A DNA stretch of 64,000 bases from Torymus aiolomorphi (GCA_036365515.1 CM070874.1:109009235-109073234); one strand, 5' to 3'. Numbered from the stretch's first letter, positions 35,301 to 49,535 are shown. The notes: a model not told the origin generated them from the letters alone. Numbers and translations: made by a program.

Positions 35301-38300
35301 AAATCGAGCTCGCCGTGGATTTTGAATAGCGCAAGTCAAAAGCTAGACGTGAACGGATCTCTTGCTCGACGCGAATATCGAGCTCGCCGTGGATTTTGAA
35401 TAGCGCAAGTCAAAAGCTAGACGTGAACGGATCTCTTGCTCGACGCGAATATCGAGCTCGCCGTGAATTTTGAATAGCGCCGGTCGAAAGCTAGACGCGA
35501 ACGGATCTCTTGCTCGACGCGAATATCAAGCTCGCCGTGGATTTCGAGCTTCGCAAGTCAAATGCTAGACGCGAACGGATCTCTTGCTCGACGCGAATAT
35601 CGAGCTCGCCGTGGATTTTGAATAGCGCAAGTCAAATGCTAGACGTGAACGGATCTCTTGCTCGACGCGAATATCAAGCGCGCCGTGGATTTCGAGCTTC
35701 GCAAGTCAAAAGCTAGACGAGAACGGATCTCTTGCTCGACGCGAATATCAAGCTCGCCGTGGATTTCGAACTTCGCAAGTTAAATGCTAGACGCGAACGG
35801 ATCTCTTGCTCGACGCGAATATCGAGCTCGCCGTGAATTTTGAATAGCGCCGGTCGAAAGCTAGATGCGAACGGATCTCTTGCTCGACGCGAATATCAAG
35901 CTCGCCGTGGATTTCGAGCTTCGCAAGTCAAATGCTAGACGCGAACGGATCTCTTGCTCGACGGGAATATCAAGCTCGCCGTGGATTTCGAGCTTCGCAA
36001 GTCAAAAGCTAGACGAGAACGGATCTCTTGCTCGACGCGAATATCGAGCTCGCCGTGGATTTTGAATAGCGCAAGTCAAATGCTAAACGTGAACGGATCT
36101 CTTGCTCGACACGAATAGCGAGCTCGCCGTGGATTTTGAATAGCGCAAGTCAAATGCTAGACGCGAACGGATCTCTTGCTCGACGCGAATATCAAGCTCG
36201 CCGTGGATTTCGAGCTTCGCAAGTCAAAAGCTAGACGAGAACGGATCTCTTGCTCGACGCGAATATCAAGCTCGCCGTGGATTTCGAGCTTCGCAAGTCA
36301 AATGCTAGATACGAACGGATCTCTTGCTCGACGCGAATATCGAGCTCGCCGTGAATTTTGAATAGCGCCGGTCGAAAGCTAGACGCGAACGGATCTCTTG
36401 CTCGACGCGAATATCAAGCTCGCCGTGGATTTCGAACTTCGCAAGTCAAATGCTAGACGCGAACGGATCTCTTGCTCGACGCGAATATCAAGCTCGCCGT
36501 GGATTTCGAGCTTCGCAAGTCAAAAGCTAGACGAGAACGGATCTCTTGCTCGACGCGAATATCAAGCTCGCCGTGGATTTCGAGCTTCGCAAGTCAAATG
36601 CTAGATACGAACGGATCTCTTGCTCGACGCGAATATCGAGCTCGCCGTGAATTTTGAATAGCGCCGGTCGAAAGCTAGACGCGAACGGATCTCTTGCTCG
36701 ACGCGAATATCAAGCTCGCCGTGGATTTCGAACTTCACAAGTCAAATGCTAGACGCGAACGGATCTCTTGCTCGACGCGAATATCGAGCTCGCCGTGAAT
36801 TTTGAATAGCGCCTGTCGAAAGCTAGACGCGAACGGATCTCTTGCTCGACGCGAATATCAAGCTCACCGTGGATTTCGAGCTTCGCAAGTCAAATGCTAG
36901 ACTCGAACGGATCTCTTGCTCGACGCGAATATCAAGCTCGCCGTGGATTTCGAACTTCGCAAGTTAAATGCTAGACGCGAACGGATCTCTTGCTCGACGC
37001 GAATATCAAGCTCGGCGTGGATTTCGAGCTTCGCAAGTCAAATGCTAGATACGAACGGATCTCTTGCTCGACGCGGATATCGAGCTCGCCGTGAATTTTG
37101 AATAGCGCCGGTCGAAAGCTAGACGCGAACGGATCTCTTGCTCGACACGAATATCAAGCTCGCCGTGGATTTCGAACTTCGCAAGTCAAATGCTAGACGC
37201 GAACGGATCTCTTGCTCGACGCGAATATCGAGCTCGCCGTGGATTTTGAATAGCGCAAGTCAAATGCTAGACGTGAACGGATCTCTTGCTCGACGCGAAT
37301 ATCAAGCGCGCCGTGGATTTCGAGCTTCGCAAGTCAAAAGCTAGACGAGAACGGATCTCTTGCTCGACGCGAATATCAAGCTCGCCGTGGATTTCGAACT
37401 TCGCAAGTTAAATGCTAGACGCGAACGGATCTCTTGCTCGACGCGAATATTGAGCTCGCCGTGAATTTTGAATAGCGCCGGTCGAAAGCTAGACGCGAAC
37501 GGATCTCTTGCTCGAAGCGAATATCAAGCTCGCCGTGGATTTCGAGCTTCGCAAGTCAAATGCTAGACGCGAACGGATCTCTTGCTCGACGGGAATATCA
37601 AGCTCGCCGTGGATTTCGAGCTTCCCAAGTCAAAAGCTAGACGAGAACGGATCTCTTGCTCGACGCGAATAGCGAGCTCGCCGTGGATTTTAAATAGCGC
37701 AAGTCAAATGCTAGACGCGAACGGATCTCTTGCTCGACGCGAATATCAAGCTCGCCGTGGATTTCGAGCTTCGCAAGTCAAAAGCTAGACGAGAACGGAT
37801 CTCTTGCTTGACGCGAATATCAAGCTCGCCGTGGATTTTGAATAGCGCCGGTCGAAAGCTAGACGCGAACGGATCTCTTGCTCGACGCGAATATCAAGCT
37901 CACCGTGGATTTCGAGCTTCGCAAGTCAAATGCTAGACGCGAACGGATCTCTTGCTCGACGCGTATATCAAGCTCGCCGTGGATTTCGAGCTTCGCAAGT
38001 CAAATGCTAGACGCGAACGGATCTCTTGCTCGACGCGAATATCGAGCTCGCCGTGGATTTCGAACTTCGCAAGTCAAAAGCTAGACGTGAACGGATCTCT
38101 TGCTCGACGCGAATAGCGAGCTCGCCGTGGATTTTGAATAGCGCAAGTCAAATGCTAGACGTGAACGGATCTCTTGCTCGACGCGAATATCAAGCGCGCC
38201 GTGGATTTCGAGCTTCGCAAGTCAAAAGCTAGACGAGAACGGATCTCTTGCTCGACGCGAATATCAAGCTCGCTGTGGATTTCGAACTTCGCAAGTCAAA

Positions 38301-41300
38301 TGCTAGACGCGAACGGATCTCTTGCTCGACGCGAATATCGAGCTCGCCGTGAATTTTGAATAGCGCCGGTCGAAAGCTAGACGCGAACGGATCTCTTGCT
38401 CGACGCGAATATCAAGCTCGCCGTGGATTTCGAGCTTCGCAAGTCAAATGCTAGACGCGAACGGATCTCTCGCTCGACGGGAATATCAAGCTCGCCGTGG
38501 ATTTCGAGCTTCGCAAGTCAAAAGCTAGACGAGAACGGATCTCTTGCTCGACGCGAATAGCGAGCTCGCCGTGGATTTTAAATAGCGCAAGTCAAATGCT
38601 AGACGCGAACGGATCTCTTGCTCGACGCGAATATCAAGCTCGCCGTGGATTTCGAGCTTCGCAAGTCAAAAGCTAGACGAGAACGGATCTCTTGCTCGAC
38701 GCGAATATCAAGCTCGCCGTGGATTTCGAGCTTCGCAAGTCAAATGCTAGATACGAACGGATCTCTTGCTCGACGCGAATATCGAGCTCGCCGTGAATTT
38801 TGAATAGCGCCGGTCGAAAGCTAGACGCGAACGGATCTCTTGCTCGACACGAATATCAAGCTCGCCGTGGATTTCGAACTTCGCAAGTCAAATGCTAGAC
38901 GCGAACGGATCTCTTGCTCGACGCGAATAACGAGCTCGCCGTGGATTTTGAATAGCGCAAGTCAAATGCTAGACGCGAACGGATCTCTTGCTCGACGCGA
39001 ATATCAAGCTCGCCGTGGATTTCGAGCTTCGCAAGTCAAAAGCTAGACGAGAACGGATCTCTTGCTCGACGCGAATATCAAGCTCGCCGTGGATTTCGAG
39101 CTTCGCAAGTCAAATGCTAGATAGGAACGGATCTCTTGCTCGACGCGAATATCGAGCTCGCCGTGAATTTTGAATAGCGCCGGTCGAAAGCTAGACGCGA
39201 ACGGATCTCTTGCTCGACGCGAATATCAAGCTCGCCGTGGATTTCGAACTTCGCAAGTCAAATGCTAGACTCGAACGGATCTCTTGCTCGACGCGAATAT
39301 CGAGCTCGCCGTGAATTTTGAATAGCGCCGGTCGAAAGCTAGACGCGAACGGATCTCTTGCTCGACGCGAATATCAAGCTCGCCGTGGATTTCGAGCTTC
39401 GCAAGTCAAATGCTAGACGCGAACGGATCTCTTGCTCGACGCGAATATCAAGCTCGCCGTGAATTTCGAGCTTCGCAAGTCAAAAGCTAGACGAGAACGG
39501 ATCTCTTGCTCGACGCGAATATCAAGCTCGCCGTGGATTTCGAACTTCGCAAGTCAAATGCTAGACGCGAACGGATCTCTTGCTCGACGCGAATATCAAG
39601 CTCGCCGTGGATTTCGAGCTTCGCAAGTCAAATGCTAGACGCGAACGGATCTCTTGCTCGACGCGAATATCAAGCTCGCCGTGGATTTCGAACTTCGCAA
39701 GTCAAATGCTAGACGCGAACGGATCTCTTGCTCGACGCGAATATCGAGCTCGCCGTGAATTTTGAATAGCGCCGGTCGAAAGCTAGACGCGAACGGATCT
39801 CTTGCTCGACGCGAATATCAAGCTCGCCATGGATTTCGAACTTCGCAAGTCAAATGCTAGACGCGAACGGATCTCTTTCTCGACGCGAATATCAAGCTCG
39901 CCGTGGATTTCGAGCTTCGCAAGTCAAAAGCTAGACGAGAACGGATCTCTTGCTCGACGCGAATATCAAGCTCGCCGTGGATTTCGAGCTTCGCAAGTCA
40001 AATGCTAGATACGAACGGATCTCTTGCTCGACGCGAATATCGAGCTCGCCGTGAATTTTGAATAGCGCCGGTCGAAAGCTAGACGCGAACGGATCTCTTG
40101 CTCGACGCGAATATCAAGCTCGCCGTGGATTTCGAGCTTCGCAAGTCAAATGCTAGACGCGAACGGATCTCTTGCTCGACGCGAATATCAAGCTCGCCGT
40201 GGATTTCGAGCTTCGCAAGTCAAAAGCTAGACGAGAACGGATCTCTTGCTCGACGCGAATATCAAGCTTGCCGTGGATTTCGAACATCGCAAGTCAAATG
40301 CTAGACGCGAACGGATCTCTTGCTCGACGCGAATATCAAGCTCGCCGTGGATTTCGAGCTTCGCAAGTCAAATGCTAGACGCGAACGGATCTCTTGCTCG
40401 ACGCGTATATCAAGCTCGCCGTGGATTTCGAACTTCGCAAGTCAAAAGCTAGACGTGAACGGATCTCTTGCTCGACGCGAATATAGAGCTCGCCGTGGAT
40501 TTTGAATAGCGCAAGTCAAATGCTAGACGTGAACGGATCTCTTGCTCGACGCGAATATCGAGCTCGCTGTGGATTTCGAACTTCGCAAGTCAAAAGCTAG
40601 ACGAGAACGGATCTCTTGCTCGACGCGAATATCAAGCTCGCCGTGGATTTCGAGCTTCGCAAGTCAAATGCTAGATACGAACGGATCTCTTGCTCGACGC
40701 GAATATCAAGCTCGCCGTGGATTTCGAGCTTCGCAAGTCAAAAGTTAGACGAGAACGGATCTCTTGCTCGACGCGAATATCAAGCTCGCCGTGGATTTCG
40801 AGCTTCGCAAGTCAAATGCTAGATACGAACGGATCTCTTGCTCGACGCGAATATCGAGCTCGCCGTGAATTTTGAATAGCGCCGGTCGAAAGCTAGACGC
40901 GAACGGATCTCTTGCTCGACACGAATATCAAGCTCGCCGTGGATTTCGAACTTCGCAAGTCAAATGCTAGACGCGAACGGATCTCTTGCTCGACGCGAAT
41001 ATCGAGCTCGCCGTGGATTTTGAATAGCGCAAGTCAAATGCTAGACGTGAACGGATCTCTTGCTCGACGCGAATAGCGAGCTCGCCGTGGATTTTGAATA
41101 GCGCAAGTCAAATGCTAGACGCGAACGGATCTCTTGCTCGACGCGAATATCAAGCTCGCCGTGGATTTCGAGCTTCGCAAGTCAAAAGCTAGACGAGAAC
41201 GGATCTCTTGCTCGACGCGAATATCAAGCTCGCCGTGGATTTCGAGCTTCGCAAGTCAAATGCTAGACGCGAACGGATCTCTTGCTCGACGCGAATATCA

Positions 41301-44300
41301 AGCTCGCCGTGGATTTCGAGCTTCGCAAGTCAAAAGCTAGACGAGAACGGATCTCTTGCTCGACGCGAATATCAAGCTTGCCGTGGATTTCGAACTTCGC
41401 AAGTCAAATGCTAGACGCGAACGGATCTCTTGCTCGACGCGAATATCAAGCTCGCCGTGGATTTTGAGCTTCGCAAGTCAAATGCTAGACGCGAACGGAT
41501 CTCTTGCTTGACGCGAATATCAAGCTCGCCGTGGATTTCGAACTTCGCAAGTCAAAAGCTAGACGTGAACGGATCTCTTGCTCGACGCGAATATCGAGCT
41601 CGCCGTGGATTTCGAGCTTCGCAAGTCAAATGCTAGACGAGAACGGATCTCTTGCTCGACGCGAATATCGAGCTCGCCGTGGATTTCGAACTTCATAAGT
41701 CAAAAGCTAGACGTGAACGGATCTCTTGCTCGACGCGAATATCGAGCTCGCCGTGGATTTTGAATAGCGCAAGTCAAATGCTAGACGTGAACGGATCTCT
41801 TGCTCGACGCGAATAGCGAGCTCGCCGTGGATTTTGAATAGCGCAAGACAAAAGCTAGACGTGAACAGATCCCTTGCTCGACGCGAAAATGGAGCTCGCC
41901 GTGGATTTTGAATAGCGTAAGTCAAAAGCTAGACGTGAACGGATCTCTTGCTCGACGGGAATATCAAGCTCGCCGTGGATTTCGAGCTTCGCAAGTCAAA
42001 AGCTAGACCAGAACGGATCTCTTGCTCGACGCGAATATCAAGCTCGCCGTGGATTTCGAGCTTCGCAAGTCAAATGCTAGATACGAACGGATCTCTTGCT
42101 CGACGCGAATATCGAGCTCGCCGTGAATTTTGAATAGCGCCGGTCGAAAGCTAGACGCGAACGGATCTCTTGCTCGACGCGAATATCAAGCTCGCCATGG
42201 ATTTCGAACTTCGCAAGTCAAATGCTAGACGCGAACGGATCTCTTTCTCGACGCGAATATCAAGCTCGCCGTGGATTTCGAGCTTCGCAAGTCAAAAGCT
42301 AGACGAGAACGGATCTCTTGCTCGACGCGAATATCAAGCTCGCCGTGGATTTCGAGCTTCGCAAGTCAAATGCTAGATACGAACGGATCTCTTGCTCGAC
42401 GCGAATATCGAGCTCGCCGTGAATTTTGAATAGCGCCGGTCGAAAGCTAGACGCGAACGGATCTCTTGCTCGACGCGAATATCAAGCTCGCCGTGGATTT
42501 CGAGCTTCGCAAGTCAAATGCTAGACGCGAACGGATCTCTTGCTCGACGCGAATATCAAGCTCGCCGTGGATTTCGAGCTTCGCAAGTCAAAAGCTAGAC
42601 GAGAACGGATCTCTTGCTCGACGCGAATATCAAGCTCGCCGTGGATTTCGAGCTTCGCAAGTCAAATGCTAGATACGAACGGATCTCTTGCTCGACGCGA
42701 ATATCAAGCTCGCCGTGGATTTCGAGCTTCGCAAGTCAAAAGTTAGACGAGAACGGATCTCTTGCTCGACGCGAATATCAAGCTCGCCGTGGATTTCGAG
42801 CTTCGCAAGTCAAATGCTAGATACGAACGGATCTCTTGCTCGACGCGAATATCGAGCTCGCCGTGAATTTTGAATAGCGCCGGTCGAAAGCTAGACGCGA
42901 ACGGATCTCTTGCTCGACACGAATATCAAGCTCGCCGTGGATTTCGAACTTCGCAAGTCAAATGCTAGACGCGAACGGATCTCTTGCTCGACGCGAATAT
43001 CGAGCTCGCCGTGGATTTTGAATAGCGCAAGTCAAATGCTAGACGTGAACGGATCTCTTGCTCGACGCGAATAGCGAGCTCGCCGTGGATTTTGAATAGC
43101 GCAAGTCAAATGCTAGACGCGAACGGATCTCTTGCTCGACGCGAATATCAAGCTCGCCGTGGATTTCGAGCTTCGCAAGTCAAAAGCTAGACGAAAACGG
43201 ATCTCTTGCTCGACGCGAATATCAAGCTCGCCGTGGATTTCGAGCTTCGCAAGTCAAATGCTAGATACGAACGGATCTCTTGCTCGACGCGAATATCGAG
43301 CTCGCCGTGAGTTTTGAATAGCGCCGGTCGAAAGCTAGACGCGAACGGATCTCTTGCTCGACGCGAATATCAAGCTCGCCGTGGATTTCGAACTTCGCAA
43401 GTCAAATGCTAGACGCGAACGGATCTCTTGCTCGACGCGAATATCAAGCTCGCCGTGGATTTCGAGCTTCGCAAGTCAAAAGCTAGACGAGAACGGATCT
43501 CTTGCTCGACGCGAATATCAAGCTCGCCGTGGATTTCGAGCTTCGCAAGTCAAATGCTAGATACGAACGGATCTCTTGCTCGACGCGAATATCGAGCTCG
43601 CCGTGAATTTTTAATAGCGCCGGTCGAAAGCTAGACGCGAACGGATCTCTTGCTCGACGCGAATATCAAGCTCGCCGTGGATTTCGAGCTTCGCAAGTCA
43701 AATGCTAGACGCGAACGGATCTCTTGCTCGACGCGAATATCAAGCTCGCCGTGGATTTCGAGCTTCGCAAGTCAAAAGCTAGACGAGAACGGATCTCTTA
43801 CTCGACGCGAATATCAAGCTTGCCGTGGATTTCGAACTTCGCAAGTCAAATGCTATACGCGAACGGATCTCTTGCTCGACGCGAATATCAAGCTCGCCGT
43901 GGATTTTGAGCTTCGCAAGTCAAATGCTAGACGCGAACGGATCTCTTGCTCGACGCGAATATCAAGCTCGCCGTGGATTTCGAACTTCGCAAGTCAAAAG
44001 CTAGACGTGAACGGATCTCTTGCTCGACGCGAATATCGAGCTCGCCGTGGATTTCGAGCTTCGCAAGTCAAATGCTAGACGAGAACGGATCTCTTGCTCG
44101 ACGCGAATATCGAGCTCGCCGTGGATTTCGAACTTCGCAAGTCAAAAGCTAGACGTGAACGGATCTCTTGCTCGACGCGAATATCGAGCTCGCCGTGGAT
44201 TTTGAATAGCGCAAGTCAAATGCTAGACGTGAACGGATCTCTTGCTCGACGCGAATAGCGAGCTCGCCGTGGATTTTGAATAGCGCAAGACAAAAGCTAG

Positions 44301-45500
44301 ACGTGAACAGATCCCTTGCTCGACGCGAAAATGGAGCTCGCCGTGGATTTTGAATAGCGTAAGTCAAAAGCTAGACGTGAACGGATCCCTTGCTCGACAC
44401 GAAAATCGAGCTCGCCGTGGATTTTGAATAGCGCAAGTCAAAAGCTAGACGTGAACGGATCTCTTGCTCGACGCGAATATCGAGCTCGACGTGGATTTTG
44501 AATAGCGCCGGTCGAAAGCTAGACGCGAACGGATCTCTTGCTCGACGCGAATATCAAGCTCGCCGTGGATTTCGAGCTTCGCAAGTCAAATGCTAGATAC
44601 GAACGGATCTCTTGCTCGACGCGAATATCAAGCTCGCCGTGGATTTCGAGCTTCGCAAGTCAAAAGCTAGACGAGAACGGATCTCTTGCTCGACGCGAAT
44701 ATCAAGCTTGCCGTGGATTTCGAACTTCGCAAGTCAAATGCTAGACGCGAACGGATCTCTTGCTCGACGCGAATATCAAGCTCGCCGTGGATTTTGAGCT
44801 TCGCAAGTCAAATGCTAGACGCGAACGGATCTCTTGCTTGACGCGAATATCAAGCTCGCCGTGGATTTCGAACTTCGCAAGTCAAAAGCTAGACGTGAAC
44901 GGATCTCTTGCTCGACGCGAATATCGAGCTCGCCGTGGATTTCGAGCTTCGCAAGTCAAATGCTAGACGAGAACGGATCTCTTGCTCGACGCGAATATCG
45001 AGCTCGCCGTGGATTTCGAACTTCATAAGTCAAAAGCTAGACGTGAACGGATCTCTTGCTCGACGCGAATATCGAGCTCGCCGTGGATTTTGAATAGCGC
45101 AAGTCAAATGCTAGACGTGAACGGATCTCTTGCTCGACGCGAATAGCGAGCTCGCCGTGGATTTTGAATAGCGCAAGACAAAAGCTAGACGTGAACAGAT
45201 CCCTTGCTCGACGCGAAAATGGAGCTCGCCGTGGATTTTGAATAGCGTAAGTCAAAAGCTAGACGTGAACGGATCCCTTGCTCGACACGAAAATCGAGCT
45301 CGCCGTGGATTTTGAATAGCGCAAGTCAAAAGCTAGACGTGAACGGATCTCTTGCTCGACGCGAATATCGAGCTCGACGTGGATTTTGAATAGCGCAAGT
45401 CAAAAGCTAGACGTTAACAGATCCCTTGCTCGACGCGAAAATCGAGCTCGCCGTGGATTTTGAATAGCGCAAGACAAAAGCTAGACGTGAACGGATCTCG
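32235..45500 (+). repeat. 74-bp satellite array, right block (about 179 units)
   Basis: Same unit as the left block. Landmarks at 32698, 33142, 36472, 39432, 41948 and 44908 all have the same remainder modulo 74, so there is no net indel in about 12 kb. Higher-order duplications are seen as identical unit orders shifted by 1,998 bp (27 units, 40542/42540), 2,368 (32 units, 39802/42170), 3,330 (45 units, 41430/44760) and 4,440 (60 units, 33142/37582). Type C units (GAAAATCGAG with GATCCCTTGC) cluster next to the ATPase island, near 35130-35330, and at the right edge. Confidence 0.97.
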
Positions 45501-45997
45501 TAAGACGTCTTTTAAACGTTGTTTTGGCCACAACCAAATCTACGGAAAACGTCATAAAAACGTCATTTAAACGTCCTTCACTCGTTATTAGGACGTCTTT
45601 AAGACGTCTTAAAATTAATAAAATTAATTAATAAAATATTTATTAGTAAATTGGTTTAAACGAAGGTGAAAGCCAAAATGACTACCAAATTTGGAAGTAT
45701 CATCCGGATGGTACTTCCAATTTTGGTATCCATTTTGGTTTTCACTTGTGCAAATAAATTACTAATAAATATTTTATTAATCAATTTTATTAATTTTAAG
45801 ACGTCTTAAAGACGTCCTAATAACGAGTGAAGGACGTTTAAATGACGTTTTTATGACGTTTTCCGTAGATTTGGTTGTGGCCAAAACAACGTTTAAAAGA
45901 CGTCTTAAAAACGTCTTTTAGACTTTCAGAAAAAACGTTATATCGTCTTTTTTATAACGTCTTTAGGACGTCTTTAAAACGTCTTGTGTTACCAGGG
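45501..45997. mobile_element. Palindromic MITE at the right satellite edge, left end truncated
   Basis: 45501-45690 (TAAGACGTCTTTTAAACGTT...) is the reverse complement of about 45700-45907, centred near 45694. The right arm continues another 90 bp to a terminus GTGTTACCAGGG (ends 45997). The matching left 90 bp is missing, replaced abruptly by satellite. GACGTC/ACGTC words recur throughout. No coding capacity. Confidence 0.85.
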
Positions 45998-46973
45998 TGC
46001 CATCAAGCTGGAATCAGGTGAGGCCGAGCCCGGAGCGAGCCTGATGGCAAGCACGCGTCGAAGCTGCTTTGGGCTCGCCAAGATGTCGAAACAAGCTCGA
46101 GGCGATCTCGTAAACACTTTGTGCGTGCCCATTCTCAGTCGAATATGACCATTGGCGTTATATCAACAGCGAGCCCGCTGGAGAATTGTGTACCTCGATG
46201 GCGAGCTCCGTATGGTAATCACCAACGGACTTTTGCCGGAAGGCTCGAAAATCGAAATATATGTTTTTAAATTTTCAGTTTTTAAATACACGAAATTCAT
46301 TAAAATAAACGTACTTGAAAACCGGCACATTAATGAGGTTATTGGTTGAGCCGGAACATAGATAAAAGCTCACTGTGCGCGAGTCGGAGGCGACCGCAAG
46401 TTCTCCGTATAGGAGCCGTAGGCTTGCGAGAAGTCACCGCAATACTTATACGTTGAGATGGTTCCTACCTTCTCAACGCCTTCCAAACTACACTTTCATC
46501 TACCTCCAAAATCTTCGGTCCCACCGGTGCATCGTGGGTCTCGATCGACAGTTTGCTAACGGATTTTTCCGCTCGAACATCGATCCATCAATATCAGCTC
46601 ACCATCAAGCAAGGACGACTGGCGAGGTTGTCAGCGAAATCATTTGATTCTAATCCGGTCTACAATTATTGAAGAAATTAACAAGAAATTCAATAATAAT
46701 CATTTAAAAAAATGAAATAATTAATACCGCAGAAGCCGAAATCGCTCGAGGGCAAAATAAATTTACATCGGAAATGGAGGAATTTGAATTTGAATTTGAA
46801 AATATTATACCTCAATAATTCATAATTTACTAATTAATTTTTAAATACATCAAAACCTTTTTTGTTGTTCTCTTATACTTAATATAATATTGATTCGAAT
46901 TTTATCCCTTTTGAAACAAAAATTGACTATTGTTAATTTTATTTACGTTGTTTCGCGAAAAAAAAACAAGCTT
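45998..46973. other. GC-rich right flank of the satellite, then AT-rich spacer
   Basis: 45998-46640 resembles the left flank in composition (GAGCTCG, CTCGAGG words). The open frames 46152-46349 and 46375-46647 have no recognisable motif and are not called. 46650-46973 is AT-rich with nothing evident. Confidence 0.4.
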
Positions 46974-49535
46974 CCCTACTGAAAAATCTCAAGTGAGATC
47001 TCAGGTGAGATCTCAGGTGAGATCTCATCTAATTTCTGGTGTCAATTTCTCATGTGACCTTAGTAAAAAATATTTAAACTAACAACTCACGTGAGAATAA
47101 CACGTGAGTTTTAGGAACTTGTATTTTTCACATTGGTTAAATTTTAAACTCGATTCAGATGAGAATACACCTGAGAATCTCAGGTGGGTTTTAGCAACTT
47201 GTATTTTTTACTTTTGTATAATTTTAAACCCGATACAGATGAGAATACACGTGAGAATCTCACGTGAGTTTCGGGAACTTGTATTTTCTTACTTTTGTTA
47301 AATTTTAAACTCGTTTAAGATGATAATACACCTGAAAATCTGAGGTGAGTTATAGCAACTTGTATTTTTTTACTTTTGTAAAATTTTAACCGCGATTCAG
47401 ATACTTTTGGCAGTCTTGCTGTCAGACAAGTTAGGAAGAGGACGTGCAAAATATCAACGTTACCTAATGTTGTACGAAAGGCCGGCAGCGTCGAGAACCC
47501 TGCAACAACAGCAATCGGCAATCAGCAGCGCAGGCAACGGCTCATGGCAGACGATGGCGGCACATACACGACGTCAACTGATCGAAGGCGAGATTTAATT
47601 CTCCCGCACGACTGGATATGAAACTCGTTCATTTAATTCTTATGTACACATTTCCATTGTCACCGTCGTCATCGTTGCTGCTGCTCTCATAAAAATAACA
47701 TAGCATGTAGATCGACATCTAAGATAGAAAAATTATCACAAAGCATTTGATTTGAAAATAAGTGTTATATTTTTCGTAATAAAAATACTTATCTGATCAA
47801 ATCGCCTTCATTGCAGCTTCCCGTTTATACGCATCTTTCATTATATTTATGCCATTCTGCATTTACTCCGAAAAAGATTAGTATCCAATTTATAACCCCT
47901 CTTGTTGTCGTCCGATGAAAATATTTCTAAGGAGTCCAAACGACGTGAACGTAGTTTGTTTAGCTAGTTTCATGTTATTTGGACTTCGAAATATTTTCAT
48001 CGGACGACAACAAGAGGGGTTATCAATTGGTCACAAACTTTTATCGGAGTTAATGCAGACAGGCTTAAATAATGGAATGGTATAAATAATGGTTGCGTAT
48101 AAACGGGAAACGCAATAGAGGCGATTTTATCAGATAAATATTTTTATTGCGAAACATATTAAATTTCTTTCGGAACAAAATGCTTTGTGATAATTTTTTT
48201 GTCTTAGCTGGCGATCTACATGATATGTTATATTTATGTGAGCAGCAATAACGATGACGACGGAGACGATGGAAAAGTGTCCACAAGAATTAAATGCACA
48301 AGTTTCATATTCAGTCGTAAAGGTGATTTAAATTTCGTTTTTAGTGAGGACGTCGAATACGCGCCGCTCTCTATCGTGAGAAGGCCCATAGCCTAACCAG
48401 AGGTGCAGAGCGATAATTTTCTACGCCGCTGCTCGGTCACTGCGCCGTTTTACAGCTTCCAGGACTCTCGTCATCCACTGGGCATCGTCTGCCATGCGCC
48501 CGCGCCGTTGCTTGCGCTGCTGGTTCCCGATTGCTGTTGATGGTTACTCGACATTGCCGGCCTTACGTACAACATTAGGTAACGTTGACGTTTTGCACGT
48601 CGTCTTCCTAACGTGTCCAACAGCAAGACAAATGTAAAGTTACGACAAAGTTTGGCTAAAGTTTGACCAAAGTTGGGACATTTATAAGAAAAAATGTGTC
48701 TGGGCAAAGTCTGGCATTTTCCCAGGCCTTTCAAACGAATTTTTTTATAAGTCTGGGAAATGTCTTGCACTTTTCCAAGACTTTTTTAACGAATAATCAT
48801 ATATCTAGCAAAGTGGCCGTTGGCAGACTCAAGTACTAGACTTCTGAAGCTAGATTTGTACCAGACCATTGCCAGACCACTCCCAGACAAATTTTTTTAC
48901 ACGAGTTCTAAGGTCTATTCTCATCTTAAACGAGTTTAAAATTTAACAAAAGTAAGAAAATACTAGTTCCCGAAACTCACGTGAGATTCTCATGTGTATT
49001 CTCATCTGAATCGAGTTTGAAATGATACAAAAGTAAGAAAATACAAGTTCCTAAAACTTACGGGAGATTCTCACGTGTATTCTGATCTGAATCGAGGTTA
49101 AAATTTTACAAAAGTAAAAAAATACAAGTTGCTAAAACCCACCTGAGATGTTCCCGAAACTCACGTGAGATTCTCTCGTGTATTCTCATCTGAATCGGGT
49201 TTGAAATTATACAAAAGTAAGAAAATACAAGTTCCTAAAACTCACGTGAGATTCTCACGTGTATTCTCATCTGAATCGAGGTTAAAATTTTACAAAAGTA
49301 AAAAAATACAAGTTGCTAAAACCCACCTGAGATTCTCAGGTGTATTCTCATCTGAATCGAGTTTGAAATTTAACAAATGTGAAAAATACAAGTTCCTAAA
49401 ACTCACGTGATATTCTCACGTGAGTTGTTAGTTTAAATTTTTTTACTAATGTCACATGAGAAATTGAGACCAGAAATTAGATGAGATCTCACCTGAGATC
49501 TCACCTGAGATCTCACTTGAGATTTTTCAGTAGGG
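46974..49535. mobile_element. 2.56-kb foldback element, palindromic over its whole length
   Basis: The termini are CCCTACTGAAAAATCTCA and its reverse complement (46974 and 49535). Outer arms carry tandem ~75-bp units with CTCACGTGAG and AGGAACTTGTATTTTTC (about 4 on the left at 47085-47400, about 7 on the right at 48900-49430). Inner arms (about 47400-47945 and 48000-48615) are also inverted copies, including CTTGTTGTCGTCCGATGAAA next to the centre near 47960. An unpaired insertion at about 48620-48900 contains repeated GTCTGG/CCAGAC words. No transposase frame. Confidence 0.85.

Noticed and set aside
27130..45255. Dozens of nearly identical 61-73-codon ORFs starting MLDANIKLAV
   Set aside because: They are translations of the 74-bp satellite, whose length is not a multiple of three; the 142-codon case at 43650 results from one lost stop. 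Not genes.
27130..45500. CRISPR-like or leucine-rich-repeat-like periodicity
   Set aside because: Units are contiguous with no spacers and the host is eukaryotic; it is a satellite.
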